A stretch of 64,000 nt of DNA from JAUWKC01 sp035527845 (GTDB lineage: Bacteria > Planctomycetota > Phycisphaerae > Sedimentisphaerales > Anaerobacaceae), in contig DATKZT010000031.1 in NCBI GenBank assembly GCA_035527845.1, positions 29,446-93,445 on the forward strand, in the 5' to 3' direction. The notes under the pieces were generated by a model. It saw nothing but the letters and a program-made list of their open reading frames with translations, searched no databases and was not told where the DNA came from. Positions within the stretch are counted from its first letter, which is position 1. Each line of letters starts with the position of its first letter. This document shows, piece by piece, positions 1-9,026 of this stretch. A program made the translations under genes and the position numbers.

Positions 1-44
1 ACAATCGCCAGCCAGATTATCCACATCGTCCTGTAGCGCATAGC

Positions 45-485
45 TTATACCTCATCGCCTTCGATTTCGCCTTTGCACCATTTGACAAAGTTCTGTACGG
101 CACAGTATGCCATTACGGAGTATGCAATACATCCACCTATTATTAGAAGTGTTATCGCCCATATTGGAAACGGTTGGTGCTCAGTGCCCCATTGGACAAT
201 GATTACTGCGATAATTACAGTGACTGCAAAAATAGTGAATCGGTTATGTGCACGAACCGAACGGTCTCTTGTTTCCCATTTCAGGCTGGCCCATGGAAAA
301 GCGACAGCAAAGAAGGCTCCAATAGCATACCAGATACAAGCCTTTTTGAGAGGCACATAGAAGAACGAATTAGATATAGCTACGATAACGACTCCCCCGA
401 TAAGACCGGCAAGGCTTATCGTTATCGCATGCTTTGGTTTTATCGGGACCTTGTGTCGTGAATTATTTATCCGTTTGGCTGTCAT
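45..485 (-). CDS. small four-helix membrane protein, unknown function
   Basis: The 146-residue protein has a basic N-terminus (TAKRINNSRHKVPIKPKH) followed by four hydrophobic stretches, at about residues 20-42, 48-68, 82-98 and 107-130, so it should be an inner-membrane protein with four helices and a short acidic C-terminus (KGEIEGDEV). I do not recognise a family. A GTG codon lies directly before the ATG; I chose the ATG. No convincing ribosome binding site is visible. The gene stands alone at the left edge of the window, and what lies beyond its stop codon cannot be seen. Coding is supported by the regular hydrophobic pattern and the full-length open frame; function is unknown. Confidence 0.6.
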   Translation of the reverse strand: MTAKRINNSRHKVPIKPKHAITISLAGLIGGVVIVAISNSFFYVPLKKACIWYAIGAFFAVAFPWASLKWETRDRSVRAHNRFTIFAVTVIIAVIIVQWGTEHQPFPIWAITLLIIGGCIAYSVMAYCAVQNFVKWCKGEIEGDEV

Positions 486-812
486 CACAAGGTAATCCAG
501 CTCCCCGCGCCGACCCGCCGGTTCACTTCAAAAGTCCGCATGGGCTGAAACCCCATCATACAATCCGAATACCAACGACAAACCACGATTCACGAACCAC
601 CCTTCCGTTTTCAATAATTACCAAATCCGTCCTTAAACTGCAAGTACTTTCGGTGGATTTCTCTGGGGCTGTGTGCGCAGACATTTAACCACGCCCGTTA
701 ACCAATTACTCTCCTGCCAGTGATGCCTCACCAACTACCAGTCACAATTCACGCATCAACTCATCCACCCACAATCGCCCCTTCCGCCAGCAACCCCGCA
801 AGCCTACCCGCC

Positions 813-906
813 GTCATCCCGACCGGAGTCCGCCGTAGCCGGACGAAGCGGAGGGATCTATTAAATCATGTCATTGCGAGGAGGCCCAAGCCGACGCCGC
901 AATCTC
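813..906. repeat. two abutting dispersed-repeat relics in a gene-free stretch
   Basis: The stretch 489-1001 has no convincing gene. Inside it lie two degenerate copies of the common dispersed repeat of the type GTCATTCCGA...GGAATCT: one begins GTCATCCCGACCGGAGT and ends GGGATCT, the next begins GTCATTGCGAGGAGGC and ends CGCAATCTCC. Each can fold back on itself. Similar pieces occur at about 20908, 22302, 29088, 35122 and 57936, always between genes. The rest of 489-1001 is low-complexity, proline/threonine-coding-like sequence in which I see nothing. Confidence 0.5.
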
Positions 907-1001
907 CCCCCTATTTATCAATCATCCTTTATCATTTACAATGGCCTTCCCCCAGCAACACCACAACAAGAACCCCACATGCTCGAATCCCGCCTTAATC
1001 G

Positions 1002-1030
1002 TTGACATCTCGGCCCCGTCGCAATATACT
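1002..1030 (+). promoter_or_regulatory. sigma-70-type promoter of the first GH31 gene
   Basis: TTGACA at 1002-1007, a 17-base spacer and TATACT at 1025-1030 form an almost perfect housekeeping promoter. The expected transcript start is near 1037, giving a leader of about 30 bases before the ATG at 1069. Confidence 0.7.
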
Positions 1031-1068
1031 CACCATCCACATTATCCGTTAGAAATGTTCGACTCGAT

Positions 1069-3480
1069 ATGAAGAAATACCTGGTTGTGAGCTTGATGTT
1101 GGCGGCGCTGCCGGCGGCCTCAAAGGCCGAGTGGACGTATCTCGGCGATTATGTAGCCCCCTACAAAACAGAGGGCAACGTCGTCACATTTACGTGCAGC
1201 AATGCAACAGTCAAGGTCGAGGTCTGCACCGAAGACATTCTGCGGATACGGATGAACAAATCAGGCGAGTTCAAGCCGAACGAGCCCTGGGTGGTCATAA
1301 AGTATGACTGGCCCCAGGCAAATTTTACCGTGAAGGACCGCGGCGATTACATCGACATTTCCACTCCGACCATTACGCTCAAGGCGTACAAGTCGCCGTT
1401 CCGATTGGATATTTACGATGAGGATACGCGCCCCCTGTGCCTCGAGCCGAACGATGGCGGGATGGGCTTCGAAGAAGAAAAGGTCATCTGTCGAAAAAAG
1501 CTCACCGAAACGGACCACTTCTTCGGCCTCGGCCAGCGCTATGAAAAGTCCGACCTGCGAGGCGAAAAACGAGAGCTTTGGCTCACTGAGAATGTCACCT
1601 GGATACCCTTCTTCATGGCCACCGACGGTTACGGCATATTTTTCCACAACACCTGGAAGACAACCTTCGATTTCACCGGCGACCCGTACTCGTTTTCGGC
1701 GCCCGGCGGCGGCGAATTGGATTACTACTTCATCTACGGGCCGAGCTTCAAACACATCCTGGATCAGTACACGAAGGTTACCGGCAAGTCCCCCCTGCCG
1801 CCCAAGTGGGCCTTCGGAATGATCGCCAGCAAGTGGTCCAGGCAAAAAGGCCAGCAGGGAATACTGGATGATGTCACTGCCGCCCGCACGGAAAAGGACT
1901 GGCCCCTCGACTGCATCAGGGTGCACGCGAAGAACTGCGGGCAGGGAATCTGGGCCTCGCCCAACCTTAGCTGGCCCGATGACGGATGGGGCGCCTTCGA
2001 CGCTGTTGATGAGCTGGTAAAGAAACTCCACCAGATGAACTGTCACGCTATCTTCTGGGAGAGTCCCGGCATACCCCGGACGTGCACCGAGAAATACGAG
2101 GATGCGGATTCGCAGGGTCTGTTTATCACGCAGGACGGCGCGACCTGGAACGGCAGGTTCGGCTACGGTGTGGAGCCCGGCGCGCTGGTCGATTTCTGCA
2201 ACCCCGAGGCAAGGAAATGGTGGGCGGGACTGCACAACTTTATGATCGATTTCGGCTCCGACGGCGCGGCCGGCGACCACGGCGAGGAAGTCTACGGCAC
2301 GATGTATTCGCCCCACGCGAAAATGTCTGGTGAGGAGCTGCACAATCTTTATTCGATGCTCTACGATATGGCAAGCTGGGAGGCTTACAAGGCGCGCAGG
2401 CCCAACAAGCGCTGCGTGGTGTGGGGGCGGTCGCTCTGGGCGGGCACACAAAGATACCCTATGCAGGGAACGCAGGATTCGCACAGTGAAGGAAAGAACA
2501 TCGAAGGCGAGATTATGGGCTGCATCAACTTCGGGCTTTCGGGTGTACCCTTTAGAATCTATACCGACAACGTCACGCGCGAGGTTCTCGACAGCCAAAG
2601 AACCGACTGGCCTCTTTCGAGGCTGAGCCAGTATTTGTGCCTGACCGTTGCGGGGGAAAGAACAGAGCTGTATTGGACCGGCCGAGAAATCCCGGACGAC
2701 AACTACCGCAGATTCGCGCGCCTGCGCTATCGTCTGATGCCGTATATTTATACGTACGCGAGAAAGACCACGCAGACGGGTCTGCCGCTGGTTAGGGCGA
2801 TGGTGCTCGAATACCAAAAGGACCCCAACACATACGGCGCCTATGGGCAGTATCTGTTGGGCGAAGAGCTGCTGATCGCCCCGCTCTGGAGCGACAGCAC
2901 CTTCGTGCGGCAAATATACCTGCCCGAGGGCGAGTGGATTGATTTCTGGGACGGAACGAAATACCAGGGCGGACAGACGATTATTTACGACGCTCCCATT
3001 GATAAAGCCCCCATTCTCGTAAAAGCCGGCGCCATTATTCCCATGGCCCCGGACGGCCAAAGTTACGTCGATGAGAAGAGAAGCCCGCTGACAGTCAGGA
3101 TTTATCCCAGGGGTACATCGTCTTTCACCCTTTACGAAGACGACGGCGCCACCTACGACTACGAAAAGGGCGTCTTCGCCTCTACGACTTTCTGGTGCGC
3201 CGAGCGCAAAGACGGATTGCTCCTGACCAAGAGCGCCCCGCGTGGAAGCTATAAGATTCCCCAAAGAGACCACATAATTGAGGTCCACAAGAAGATGGAC
3301 GTAATATCAGTCAGGACCGGCCGAACACCCATCCCGCGGTACAACACCAGGGCCGATTTTGATGCCGCCGCCGAGGGCTGGTTTTACGATTCGGCCGCCA
3401 ATATAATGTGGGCCAGAATTAAAGGCCGCGCCAACGAGCTCTTCTCCCTCGGCTTCGTGACCGCAATTTCAGACGAATAA
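1069..3480 (+). CDS. secreted glycoside hydrolase family 31 enzyme
   Basis: The 803-residue protein starts with a typical signal peptide (MKKYLVVSLMLAALPAASKA, cleavage near residue 20), so it is exported. Family 31 hallmarks follow in order: an N-terminal beta-sandwich, the motif HFFGLGQRYEK near residue 150, a TIM barrel with MIDFGSDGAAGDHGEE near residue 395 where the nucleophilic aspartate is expected, the GTQDSHSEG segment near 467 in place of the usual W-x-G-D acid/base motif, and a C-terminal sandwich (LTVRIYPRGTSSFTLYEDDG near 675). GH31 enzymes are retaining alpha-glucosidases, alpha-xylosidases or relatives; the changed catalytic segments prevent naming the substrate. It is monocistronic, with a good promoter 30-60 bases upstream. 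A second GH31 gene lies at 46310. Confidence 0.88.
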   Translation: MKKYLVVSLMLAALPAASKAEWTYLGDYVAPYKTEGNVVTFTCSNATVKVEVCTEDILRIRMNKSGEFKPNEPWVVIKYDWPQANFTVKDRGDYIDISTPTITLKAYKSPFRLDIYDEDTRPLCLEPNDGGMGFEEEKVICRKKLTETDHFFGLGQRYEKSDLRGEKRELWLTENVTWIPFFMATDGYGIFFHNTWKTTFDFTGDPYSFSAPGGGELDYYFIYGPSFKHILDQYTKVTGKSPLPPKWAFGMIASKWSRQKGQQGILDDVTAARTEKDWPLDCIRVHAKNCGQGIWASPNLSWPDDGWGAFDAVDELVKKLHQMNCHAIFWESPGIPRTCTEKYEDADSQGLFITQDGATWNGRFGYGVEPGALVDFCNPEARKWWAGLHNFMIDFGSDGAAGDHGEEVYGTMYSPHAKMSGEELHNLYSMLYDMASWEAYKARRPNKRCVVWGRSLWAGTQRYPMQGTQDSHSEGKNIEGEIMGCINFGLSGVPFRIYTDNVTREVLDSQRTDWPLSRLSQYLCLTVAGERTELYWTGREIPDDNYRRFARLRYRLMPYIYTYARKTTQTGLPLVRAMVLEYQKDPNTYGAYGQYLLGEELLIAPLWSDSTFVRQIYLPEGEWIDFWDGTKYQGGQTIIYDAPIDKAPILVKAGAIIPMAPDGQSYVDEKRSPLTVRIYPRGTSSFTLYEDDGATYDYEKGVFASTTFWCAERKDGLLLTKSAPRGSYKIPQRDHIIEVHKKMDVISVRTGRTPIPRYNTRADFDAAAEGWFYDSAANIMWARIKGRANELFSLGFVTAISDE

Positions 3481-3577
3481 CCACTAATCCTTCATCAATC
3501 CATCCACCATCGCAGAGCTGCCGCCCAGGACAAATAATCATTTGATGCGCACCCGTAAAAGAAAGCCGGAAATACGG

Positions 3578-3605
3578 TTGACAACCCGCCGCTTGGTCCT
3601 AAAAT
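3578..3605 (+). promoter_or_regulatory. strong promoter before a hairpin leader
   Basis: TTGACA at 3578-3583, a 16-base spacer and TAAAAT at 3600-3605. The expected transcript begins near 3612, about 180 bases before the SDR gene, and first runs through the hairpin at 3676-3731. Confidence 0.65.
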
Positions 3606-3675
3606 ATGTTTGTTGCGCGTGCAAATGGGCGGTTTCGCCGCATAATTGCCAAGTGCAGTAAAAAAGGCACGTCGC

Positions 3676-3731
3676 AACACGGAGACGGGGGTGACGAGAA
3701 GCTCAGAACACACACCTGTCTCCGTTTTGTT
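3676..3731 (+). terminator. terminator-like hairpin in the leader of the SDR gene
   Basis: ACGGAGACGGG pairs with CCTGTCTCCGT (eleven pairs, one G-T) around a loop of about 25 bases, and is followed by a T-rich run (TTTTGTT). This is an intrinsic-terminator-like structure lying between a strong promoter (3578) and the SDR start (3791). It either ends a small RNA of about 120 bases or attenuates the downstream gene. A 62-codon open frame (3606-3794) crosses the region but lacks a ribosome binding site and resembles no family. Confidence 0.5.
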
Positions 3732-3790
3732 ATGCGCATTTTTGTTCGGGCGGTGCGACAGGCGCGAGTGATTGAAATATTGAGGGCGCC

Positions 3791-4558
3791 ATGATGAGCG
3801 ACTTGTTCGACCTTAAAGGCAATGTGGCAATCGTAACCGGCGCTTCCCGCGGTCTGGGCCGGGAAATGGCCGCGGCTCTGGCTGGGGCTGGGGCCGATGT
3901 GGTGATTGGCAGTCGCCATCAAGCCGACATCATCGAGGCGGCAAAACTGATATCGAATGCCACGGGACGCAGAATAATCGGCTGCACTTTGGATGTCACG
4001 GACCGAAGTTCCGTCGAGTCTCTCGTTGCTCGTACCATCGACGAATTCGGCAAAATTGACGTGCTGGTCAACAACGCCGGTATGAATATCCGCTCGCCAA
4101 TCGCGGAAATCACGGACGAGGACTGGAATCAAATACAGCAGGTTAATGTCACCGGGGTATTCTATTGCTGTCGGGCGGTCAGTGAACACATGGTCAAAGC
4201 TGGCTACGGCCGCATCATCAACATAGGCTCGACCCTGAGCCTTGTGGGGCTCCAGAACCGATTCAGCTACACCGCCTCCAAGGGCGCCGTCGTGCAGATG
4301 ACTCGGACCCTCGCCGTCGAATTGGCCCAAACCGGTGTCACCGTCAATTGCATCTGTCCCGGGCCTTTTGCCACCGAGATAAACAGACCCGTTATGGAAA
4401 ATGCCGAGGCGACCGCCGGCCTGTTGAGTCATGTGCCAATGAAACGCTGGGGGAGGCTGGAGGAAATCAGGGCGCCCGTGGTTTTCTTGGCGAGCCCCGC
4501 CGCCGGCTATGTCACCGGAGCAATCCTCAGCGTTGACGGGGGCTGGACGGCATGGTAG
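3791..4558 (+). CDS. short-chain dehydrogenase/reductase
   Basis: The 255-residue protein is a complete classical SDR. Visible motifs are the nucleotide-binding TGASRGLG (residues 17-24), LDVTD, NNAG (about 95), the catalytic serine in the NIGSTL segment, Y-T-A-S-K (about 158-162), and the GP-F-A-T-E-I segment after the substrate loop, with a C-terminal GAILSVDGGWTAW. These enzymes oxidise or reduce a hydroxyl or carbonyl group with NAD(P) in the cytoplasm; the closest well-known type by pattern is gluconate 5-dehydrogenase or 3-oxoacyl-ACP reductase, and the substrate cannot be told. Two ATG codons are adjacent (3791, 3794); the first is used here. DUF2284 and Mth938-like genes follow on the same strand. 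Confidence 0.85.
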   Translation: MMSDLFDLKGNVAIVTGASRGLGREMAAALAGAGADVVIGSRHQADIIEAAKLISNATGRRIIGCTLDVTDRSSVESLVARTIDEFGKIDVLVNNAGMNIRSPIAEITDEDWNQIQQVNVTGVFYCCRAVSEHMVKAGYGRIINIGSTLSLVGLQNRFSYTASKGAVVQMTRTLAVELAQTGVTVNCICPGPFATEINRPVMENAEATAGLLSHVPMKRWGRLEEIRAPVVFLASPAAGYVTGAILSVDGGWTAW

Positions 4559-4602
4559 TCCCCGGCCAAAAAGTCCGCGACCGACTTGACCAAAGGTGAA
4601 AG

Positions 4603-5148
4603 ATGAAACGCACAGGTAGAACAAGAGCGAAACAAGAAAAACTGTCCGACAACCACTTGTGCGAACTGGCTGTTCGCAAAGAAGGCGTCAAAAACGCCCG
4701 CATCATTTCACCTTCAAACGTGGAAACCGCTGCATGGGTGCGACTGAAATGCCGCTATGGATGTGAAGGCTACGGGCAGTGCCTGGTTTGCCCTCCCTTT
4801 ACGCCGACCCCCGAACAGATGCGCAAAGTCCTGGACTGCTACAAACGGGCGATATTGATACATTTCGACCCAGAAGTGGACGTCAAGAAGACAGTTGCCG
4901 AGCTTGAACGGGATATTTTTCTGCGCGGCGCCTGGAAGGCCCTGGGCCTTGGTGCAGGCCCCTGCTATTTCTGCCGAAAATGCAGCGTCGAAAAGAAAGA
5001 GTGTCGGCATCCCGAGCTCGCCCGACCCTCAATGGAGGCCTGCGGCATCGATGTCTTCTCCACCGTAATCAAGGCCGGTTTTCCCATCGAGGTCGTTCGC
5101 ACACAACGCCAGTGCCCCAATTATTACGGTCTGATTCTTGTTGACTGA
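4603..5148 (+). CDS. DUF2284 predicted metal-binding protein
   Basis: The 181-residue protein fits the DUF2284 family of cysteine-rich, predicted metal-binding proteins. It shows the early motif CRYGCEGYGQCLVCPPF (about residues 47-63) and a second cluster CYFCRKCSVEKKEC (about 122-135), with further cysteines before the end. The spacing suggests a bound Fe-S cluster or zinc. A ribosome binding site (AAGGTG) sits 6-8 bases before the ATG. The gene lies 44 bases after the SDR gene and 26 bases before the Mth938-like gene, which suggests one transcript. Biochemical role unknown. Confidence 0.78.
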   Translation: MKRTGRTRAKQEKLSDNHLCELAVRKEGVKNARIISPSNVETAAWVRLKCRYGCEGYGQCLVCPPFTPTPEQMRKVLDCYKRAILIHFDPEVDVKKTVAELERDIFLRGAWKALGLGAGPCYFCRKCSVEKKECRHPELARPSMEACGIDVFSTVIKAGFPIEVVRTQRQCPNYYGLILVD

Positions 5149-5174
5149 CTGTCGCACTGTCGGGGAGCGTGAAC

Positions 5175-5519
5175 ATGCAGATTGATTCTTACAAATTTGG
5201 TGAAATAGTCATCGATGGTACAACTTATGGTAGTGACGTGATTATCGCAGCCGGCACTGTGCGGCCCAACTGGCGGAGAAAACAAGGCCATTTGCTTTCT
5301 GCCGAAGACCTCGAAGCTGTTATTGCGGCCAGGCCTTCGGTTCTGGTGATCGGCTGTGGGGCGTCGGCGATGATGAAGGCGCCCGAAGAAACTCGGCAGG
5401 CTTTGCGCGAACGGAACATTCAATCCGAAGCGCTCGATACTCATAAAGCGGTCCAGCGATTCAATCAACTCTCAGCCGAAGGTGCGAACGTCGCAGCGGC
5501 TCTGCATTTGACCTGCTGA
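5175..5519 (+). CDS. Mth938-like domain (DUF498) protein
   Basis: The 114-residue protein matches the Mth938/NDUFAF3-type fold: I-D-S-Y-K-F-G at the N-terminus, G-T-VRPNWRRKQGH, the loop VLVIGCGASAMMKAPEE, and L-D-T-H-K-AVQRFNQL near residue 85. The bacterial family is of unknown function; eukaryotic relatives help to assemble respiratory complex I. I chose ATG 5175 over the in-frame GTG at 5169 because GGGGAG at 5162-5167 is then 7 bases upstream. It converges with the next gene with only 13 bases between the stops. Confidence 0.75.
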   Translation: MQIDSYKFGEIVIDGTTYGSDVIIAAGTVRPNWRRKQGHLLSAEDLEAVIAARPSVLVIGCGASAMMKAPEETRQALRERNIQSEALDTHKAVQRFNQLSAEGANVAAALHLTC

Positions 5520-5532
5520 GAGCGTCACAATA

Positions 5533-7941
5533 CTACGAGCACATTCGCCTTGAGACGACGGCAGCCAGCAGGTAACCGCCCAGCGCAATAAAGGCCACGA
5601 CCGTAAAGCCCACCGAAATCGCCAGCAGCGTGCCGAGGACGGCTCCCGTCACCGAAGCGAAACCGTTGACGCCCCAGGCCCAGGGAACGAGCGGCTGACT
5701 GCGTGCGGCGAGGCGCTTGAGCCCGGTGGGAAAGGGCATCCCCATAAAAAACGCTAATGGGCCGGTGACGACCAGCCCGAGCATCAGCCGCGCCGGGCGG
5801 GAGAAGCTGACCAGCCATTCGAAGAACAAGCCCAAGAAGCCGATCTCAACTATGCCCACGACAACGATAATCGCCGCAGCTACCACTATAAGGCGATTGG
5901 GGCTCGCGGTGTACCTGAGCAGACGGCCCGAAGCCAGAGAACCACAACCGGAAAAGAACAAAAAGCCCACCAGAGTCACCGCCACGCCGAATACAGGGTG
6001 ACCTATCAACAGTGTCATCTTCTGGATAAAGCCCATCTCCAGAAACATATAGGCCAGGCCGAGCAAGAGGAAATAAACCAATACAGGCAGCTTCCGCGCT
6101 TCGGCGGTCCTGATGGGCTTGGCAATCCACAAAGGAAGCACGATAAGCAGCACGCTGGCAAGGGCCGCCTGAAGCAAAGTCGCGACCAGAACCAGATAGC
6201 CCCATTCGGAAAAAGGCAGCCATCGGCGGCCTAATGTGCGAACCATGTGTGGCAGGGACTTCCATTTGAAGAAGTCGAAAAAGTAAGGCCGGTCGTCGGT
6301 GGCGGGCCGGATATTATAAACGTAATCGCGGCAGAAGTTCTCCCACTGCGGCGACAGAATCTGTCGAGCGCTGCGGTAATAAACAGGCCCTTCCTCAAGG
6401 ACGTGGTATTGATTTGCCTCATTCGCTTCTATGCCGGGGACATGCACAAGGTCGAACGACCGCTCATGAGCGAACCTGCGCACCTTTTCGATTTGAGCGT
6501 CTGCAAATCCTTGCGGTGAAACGACCATAGTCGCCGTCGCCCAGCTTCGAATCATAACAATATGGTTGCCGGGCTCGGTGACGCTGCTCCGGCGCAGCGC
6601 CTCGGCTATTGTGGCGAGCATCTTGAGGCTGTCACGGGGCGGGGTCTTCAAAACGCGGGTAATGCTGAGCAGCCCACCCGGACGCAATCTGGATAGCGCC
6701 TGCTCAACGGCCTCGACCGTATAAAGGTGACTCTCATTGAGGGCGTAAAGCCCCGCTGCCGAGGCGCTGAACGAATCGAGCAATGAAATGCTTATGACGT
6801 CAAACCTCTCCGGCGTCGTCTGCAGGAAACTGCGGCCTTCGGCTGCTATGATTTCAACGTCATCACGCCGAAACAGGCCCGATGCGAAGTCATTAAAAGT
6901 GTTGCGCACCAGATCTATTATCTGGCCGTTCATCTCCACCGCCGTGACTTTGGCGGCACCCAGCGACAGAGCCTGCGCCACATCGGAGCCGCCGCCGGCG
7001 CCGATGACGCACACCTCCGGCTTGCCAAGCAAATGGCAAGCGAGGGCCGAAGTCATATAGTCGTAGCAGTTAAGGTCGCTGAAGTCTTCGAATTTATTGA
7101 TAGCCGATGTGCCGTCGGCATCGCTGATTATCAGCATCTGCTCAGGCAGTTTGCCGGCAAATGTCAGGCTCAATCCGGGGAAGCTGCGAATGGTGGGCGC
7201 CCGCACGGTATCCAGGCGGGCCAGCGGACTAAAGCGGGCGGCGGTAAGCTGGGCTTCGGGAAGCTCCCGGTACCACACAAGTGACTTGTGCTGCGAGATA
7301 TTTATCGCAAGCGCAAGAGGTCCGGTCGGATTGAACACCAACAGGCACATTGCCGCAGCAAGCAATGTGGCAGCCGCCCACCGTCGGGACAGTGAAACAG
7401 TCAGCATCAGCGCCGCCGCAAACGCCGCGGCGCTTATCACCAGCAGCAGGTGCTCCGGCGCATTGCCGTACATCAGCGCGACAATCCCCGCCGCTCCCAG
7501 GCCGGAGCCAGTCATATTGTAGAAATAAAGGCGCGGCGCCTTATCGGCGAAAACGGTAAACGCAAGAGCGATGCTGCCGCCTGCACAGAAAAACGGCACG
7601 AAAAAAAACAGGTAATACGCAACCAGATAGAGTATCTGCCGGCGGTCCCATATCAGTTGCAGCTCATCGAACGGCACCTTCTGACTGATATAGAACACCG
7701 CGGGCGCCGTCACCGCAAAACCCATCGCCAGTGACCACATCCAGCCTCTGTAATGCTCCGTCAGCCTTTTGGAGCCCACAGCAACGAAGGTCCCGCCGGC
7801 CCCGAAACCCAATAGCGCCGTGCTGATTACCAGATAGGAGAAATGATGCCAGTGCCCGATGGAAAGCGCCCGCACAAGCACCAGCTCCAGTGCGAGGGCG
7901 GCTGCCGATATGAGAAAAATGGCGATTGCGAATAGTGTCAT
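5533..7941 (-). CDS. fused membrane transporter-like/spermidine synthase-like protein
   Basis: The 802-residue protein has three parts: a block of hydrophobic helices (about residues 1-220), a Rossmann domain of the spermidine-synthase type (about 240-560), and a second block of helices (about 575-800). The central part has a SAM-type loop VCVIGAGGGSDVAQAL near residue 310, the acidic V-E-M at the end of strand 2, and DVISISLLDSFSASAAG near 385. This is the architecture called fused MFS/spermidine synthase. Whether it is a real aminopropyltransferase is doubtful; no dedicated polyamine gene is nearby. Its first four bases overlap the last four of the pcm gene (ATGA), so the two are translated together. 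A longer relative lies at 12848-16792. Confidence 0.75.
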   Translation of the reverse strand: MTLFAIAIFLISAAALALELVLVRALSIGHWHHFSYLVISTALLGFGAGGTFVAVGSKRLTEHYRGWMWSLAMGFAVTAPAVFYISQKVPFDELQLIWDRRQILYLVAYYLFFFVPFFCAGGSIALAFTVFADKAPRLYFYNMTGSGLGAAGIVALMYGNAPEHLLLVISAAAFAAALMLTVSLSRRWAAATLLAAAMCLLVFNPTGPLALAINISQHKSLVWYRELPEAQLTAARFSPLARLDTVRAPTIRSFPGLSLTFAGKLPEQMLIISDADGTSAINKFEDFSDLNCYDYMTSALACHLLGKPEVCVIGAGGGSDVAQALSLGAAKVTAVEMNGQIIDLVRNTFNDFASGLFRRDDVEIIAAEGRSFLQTTPERFDVISISLLDSFSASAAGLYALNESHLYTVEAVEQALSRLRPGGLLSITRVLKTPPRDSLKMLATIAEALRRSSVTEPGNHIVMIRSWATATMVVSPQGFADAQIEKVRRFAHERSFDLVHVPGIEANEANQYHVLEEGPVYYRSARQILSPQWENFCRDYVYNIRPATDDRPYFFDFFKWKSLPHMVRTLGRRWLPFSEWGYLVLVATLLQAALASVLLIVLPLWIAKPIRTAEARKLPVLVYFLLLGLAYMFLEMGFIQKMTLLIGHPVFGVAVTLVGFLFFSGCGSLASGRLLRYTASPNRLIVVAAAIIVVVGIVEIGFLGLFFEWLVSFSRPARLMLGLVVTGPLAFFMGMPFPTGLKRLAARSQPLVPWAWGVNGFASVTGAVLGTLLAISVGFTVVAFIALGGYLLAAVVSRRMCS

Positions 7942-8876
7942 TTTCCGGACGGCCCTTCGGCCTCCATCGCGCGGCCCGTCATGGGTACAAAACGCACGGG
8001 AATAAGACTGCGGCTGCGGACCTCGCCCTTGTCATCTTTGGTAATCAGCACGAGCCACTGCGACCCGTATGGACTTCCCAGCGGCAGAATCATCCGCCCG
8101 CCCGGCTTCAACTGCTCAATCAAAGGCGGGGGCACAAGCCCGGCCGCGGCCGTTATGATAATCGCATCGAAGGGCGCCTTCTCCTCCCAGCCGAAATATC
8201 CGTCCGCGTGCCTGACCCTCACGTTCCGATAGCCCAGCTCATCCAGACGCTCCTTCGCCGACTCGGCTAACTTCTCCAGAATTTCGACCGTATAGACTTC
8301 CCCCGCAATCTCGCCGCAAACCGCCGCCTGATACCCCGACCCCGTCCCCACCTCGAACACCTTCGAGTTGGGGTCGAGTTCGAGATATTCGGTCATATAC
8401 GCCACTATGTAAGGCTGGCTTATCGTCTGGTTGAGTCCTATCGCCAGCGGATGGTCCGCGTAGGCCCGCTCGAGGTCCCGCCGCTGCACAAAGGCGTGAC
8501 GCGGAACCGTCCGCATCGCCCGCAAAACGTCGGGGTCATTCACGCCCCGGTTCTTGATATCATAAGTGACCATCCTTTCGCGCTCGCGCACCCGCTCGCC
8601 GAATGCCGGATGATTGTGGTCCGGCCGCTCGAGCGGTTTTTCGTTTGCGTCACGCGGTTTCCCTTTTTCCACCTGGCGCGGACGGTTCGCATCCTTCGGC
8701 TGATTTTCGCTCGATTCTTTCTTTTCCGAAGCGAACGTCAGGCGTTCCGATTCGGCCGGCCTGCGCAAAACAAGCGTCCCCACTGCCGCCAGAGCGATTA
8801 GTATCAAAGCAAGCGGCACAAACGTCCGGCTCTTCTGCCTGGCGTGACCTTCTTCTGCCATCTTCATATTCTTCAT
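7938..8876 (-). CDS. pcm: protein-L-isoaspartate O-methyltransferase with membrane anchor
   Basis: The 312-residue protein has an N-terminal anchor helix (about residues 17-38, after KSRTF), a charged linker rich in K, E and R, and a C-terminal PCMT domain. Typical motifs are AYADHPLAIGLNQTISQPY (about 137-155), the SAM loop FEVGTGSGYQAAV (about 174-186) and the strand VRHADGYFGW. The family repairs isoaspartyl residues in damaged proteins with S-adenosylmethionine. The anchor suggests periplasmic or lipoprotein-like placement, which is unusual because ordinary Pcm is cytoplasmic; alternatively the helix only tethers it to the inner face. A clear promoter lies upstream at 8926-8954, and the SpeE-like gene follows with a four-base overlap. 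Confidence 0.85.
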   Translation of the reverse strand: MKNMKMAEEGHARQKSRTFVPLALILIALAAVGTLVLRRPAESERLTFASEKKESSENQPKDANRPRQVEKGKPRDANEKPLERPDHNHPAFGERVRERERMVTYDIKNRGVNDPDVLRAMRTVPRHAFVQRRDLERAYADHPLAIGLNQTISQPYIVAYMTEYLELDPNSKVFEVGTGSGYQAAVCGEIAGEVYTVEILEKLAESAKERLDELGYRNVRVRHADGYFGWEEKAPFDAIIITAAAGLVPPPLIEQLKPGGRMILPLGSPYGSQWLVLITKDDKGEVRSRSLIPVRFVPMTGRAMEAEGPSGK

Positions 8877-8925
8877 GGCACCGCTCCGCGATTAACCCAT
8901 AAAGAAGCGCCTTGAATTCGCCCCA

Positions 8926-8954
8926 AGTATAACACACAACGCCCGCAGCGTCAA
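8926..8954 (-). promoter_or_regulatory. promoter of the pcm/SpeE-like operon
   Basis: Read on the minus strand: TTGACG (8954-8949), a 17-base spacer and TATACT (8931-8926). The transcript should start about 45 bases before the pcm ATG. Confidence 0.65.
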
Positions 8955-9026
8955 TTCCCGGCCGGCAATTGCGCGGCGCCATTCCTGTGCAGGACCTGGC
9001 CAAAGCCATCCTGTCCGAGTGCACGA

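Noticed and set aside
1261..3288. 675-codon open frame on the minus strand inside the GH31 gene
   Set aside because: It lies wholly opposite a gene with clear GH31 motifs and a signal peptide, and its product has no family pattern.
3606..3794. 62-codon ORF overlapping the SDR start by four bases
   Set aside because: There is no ribosome binding site, the composition is odd, and a terminator-like hairpin crosses it; treated as leader.
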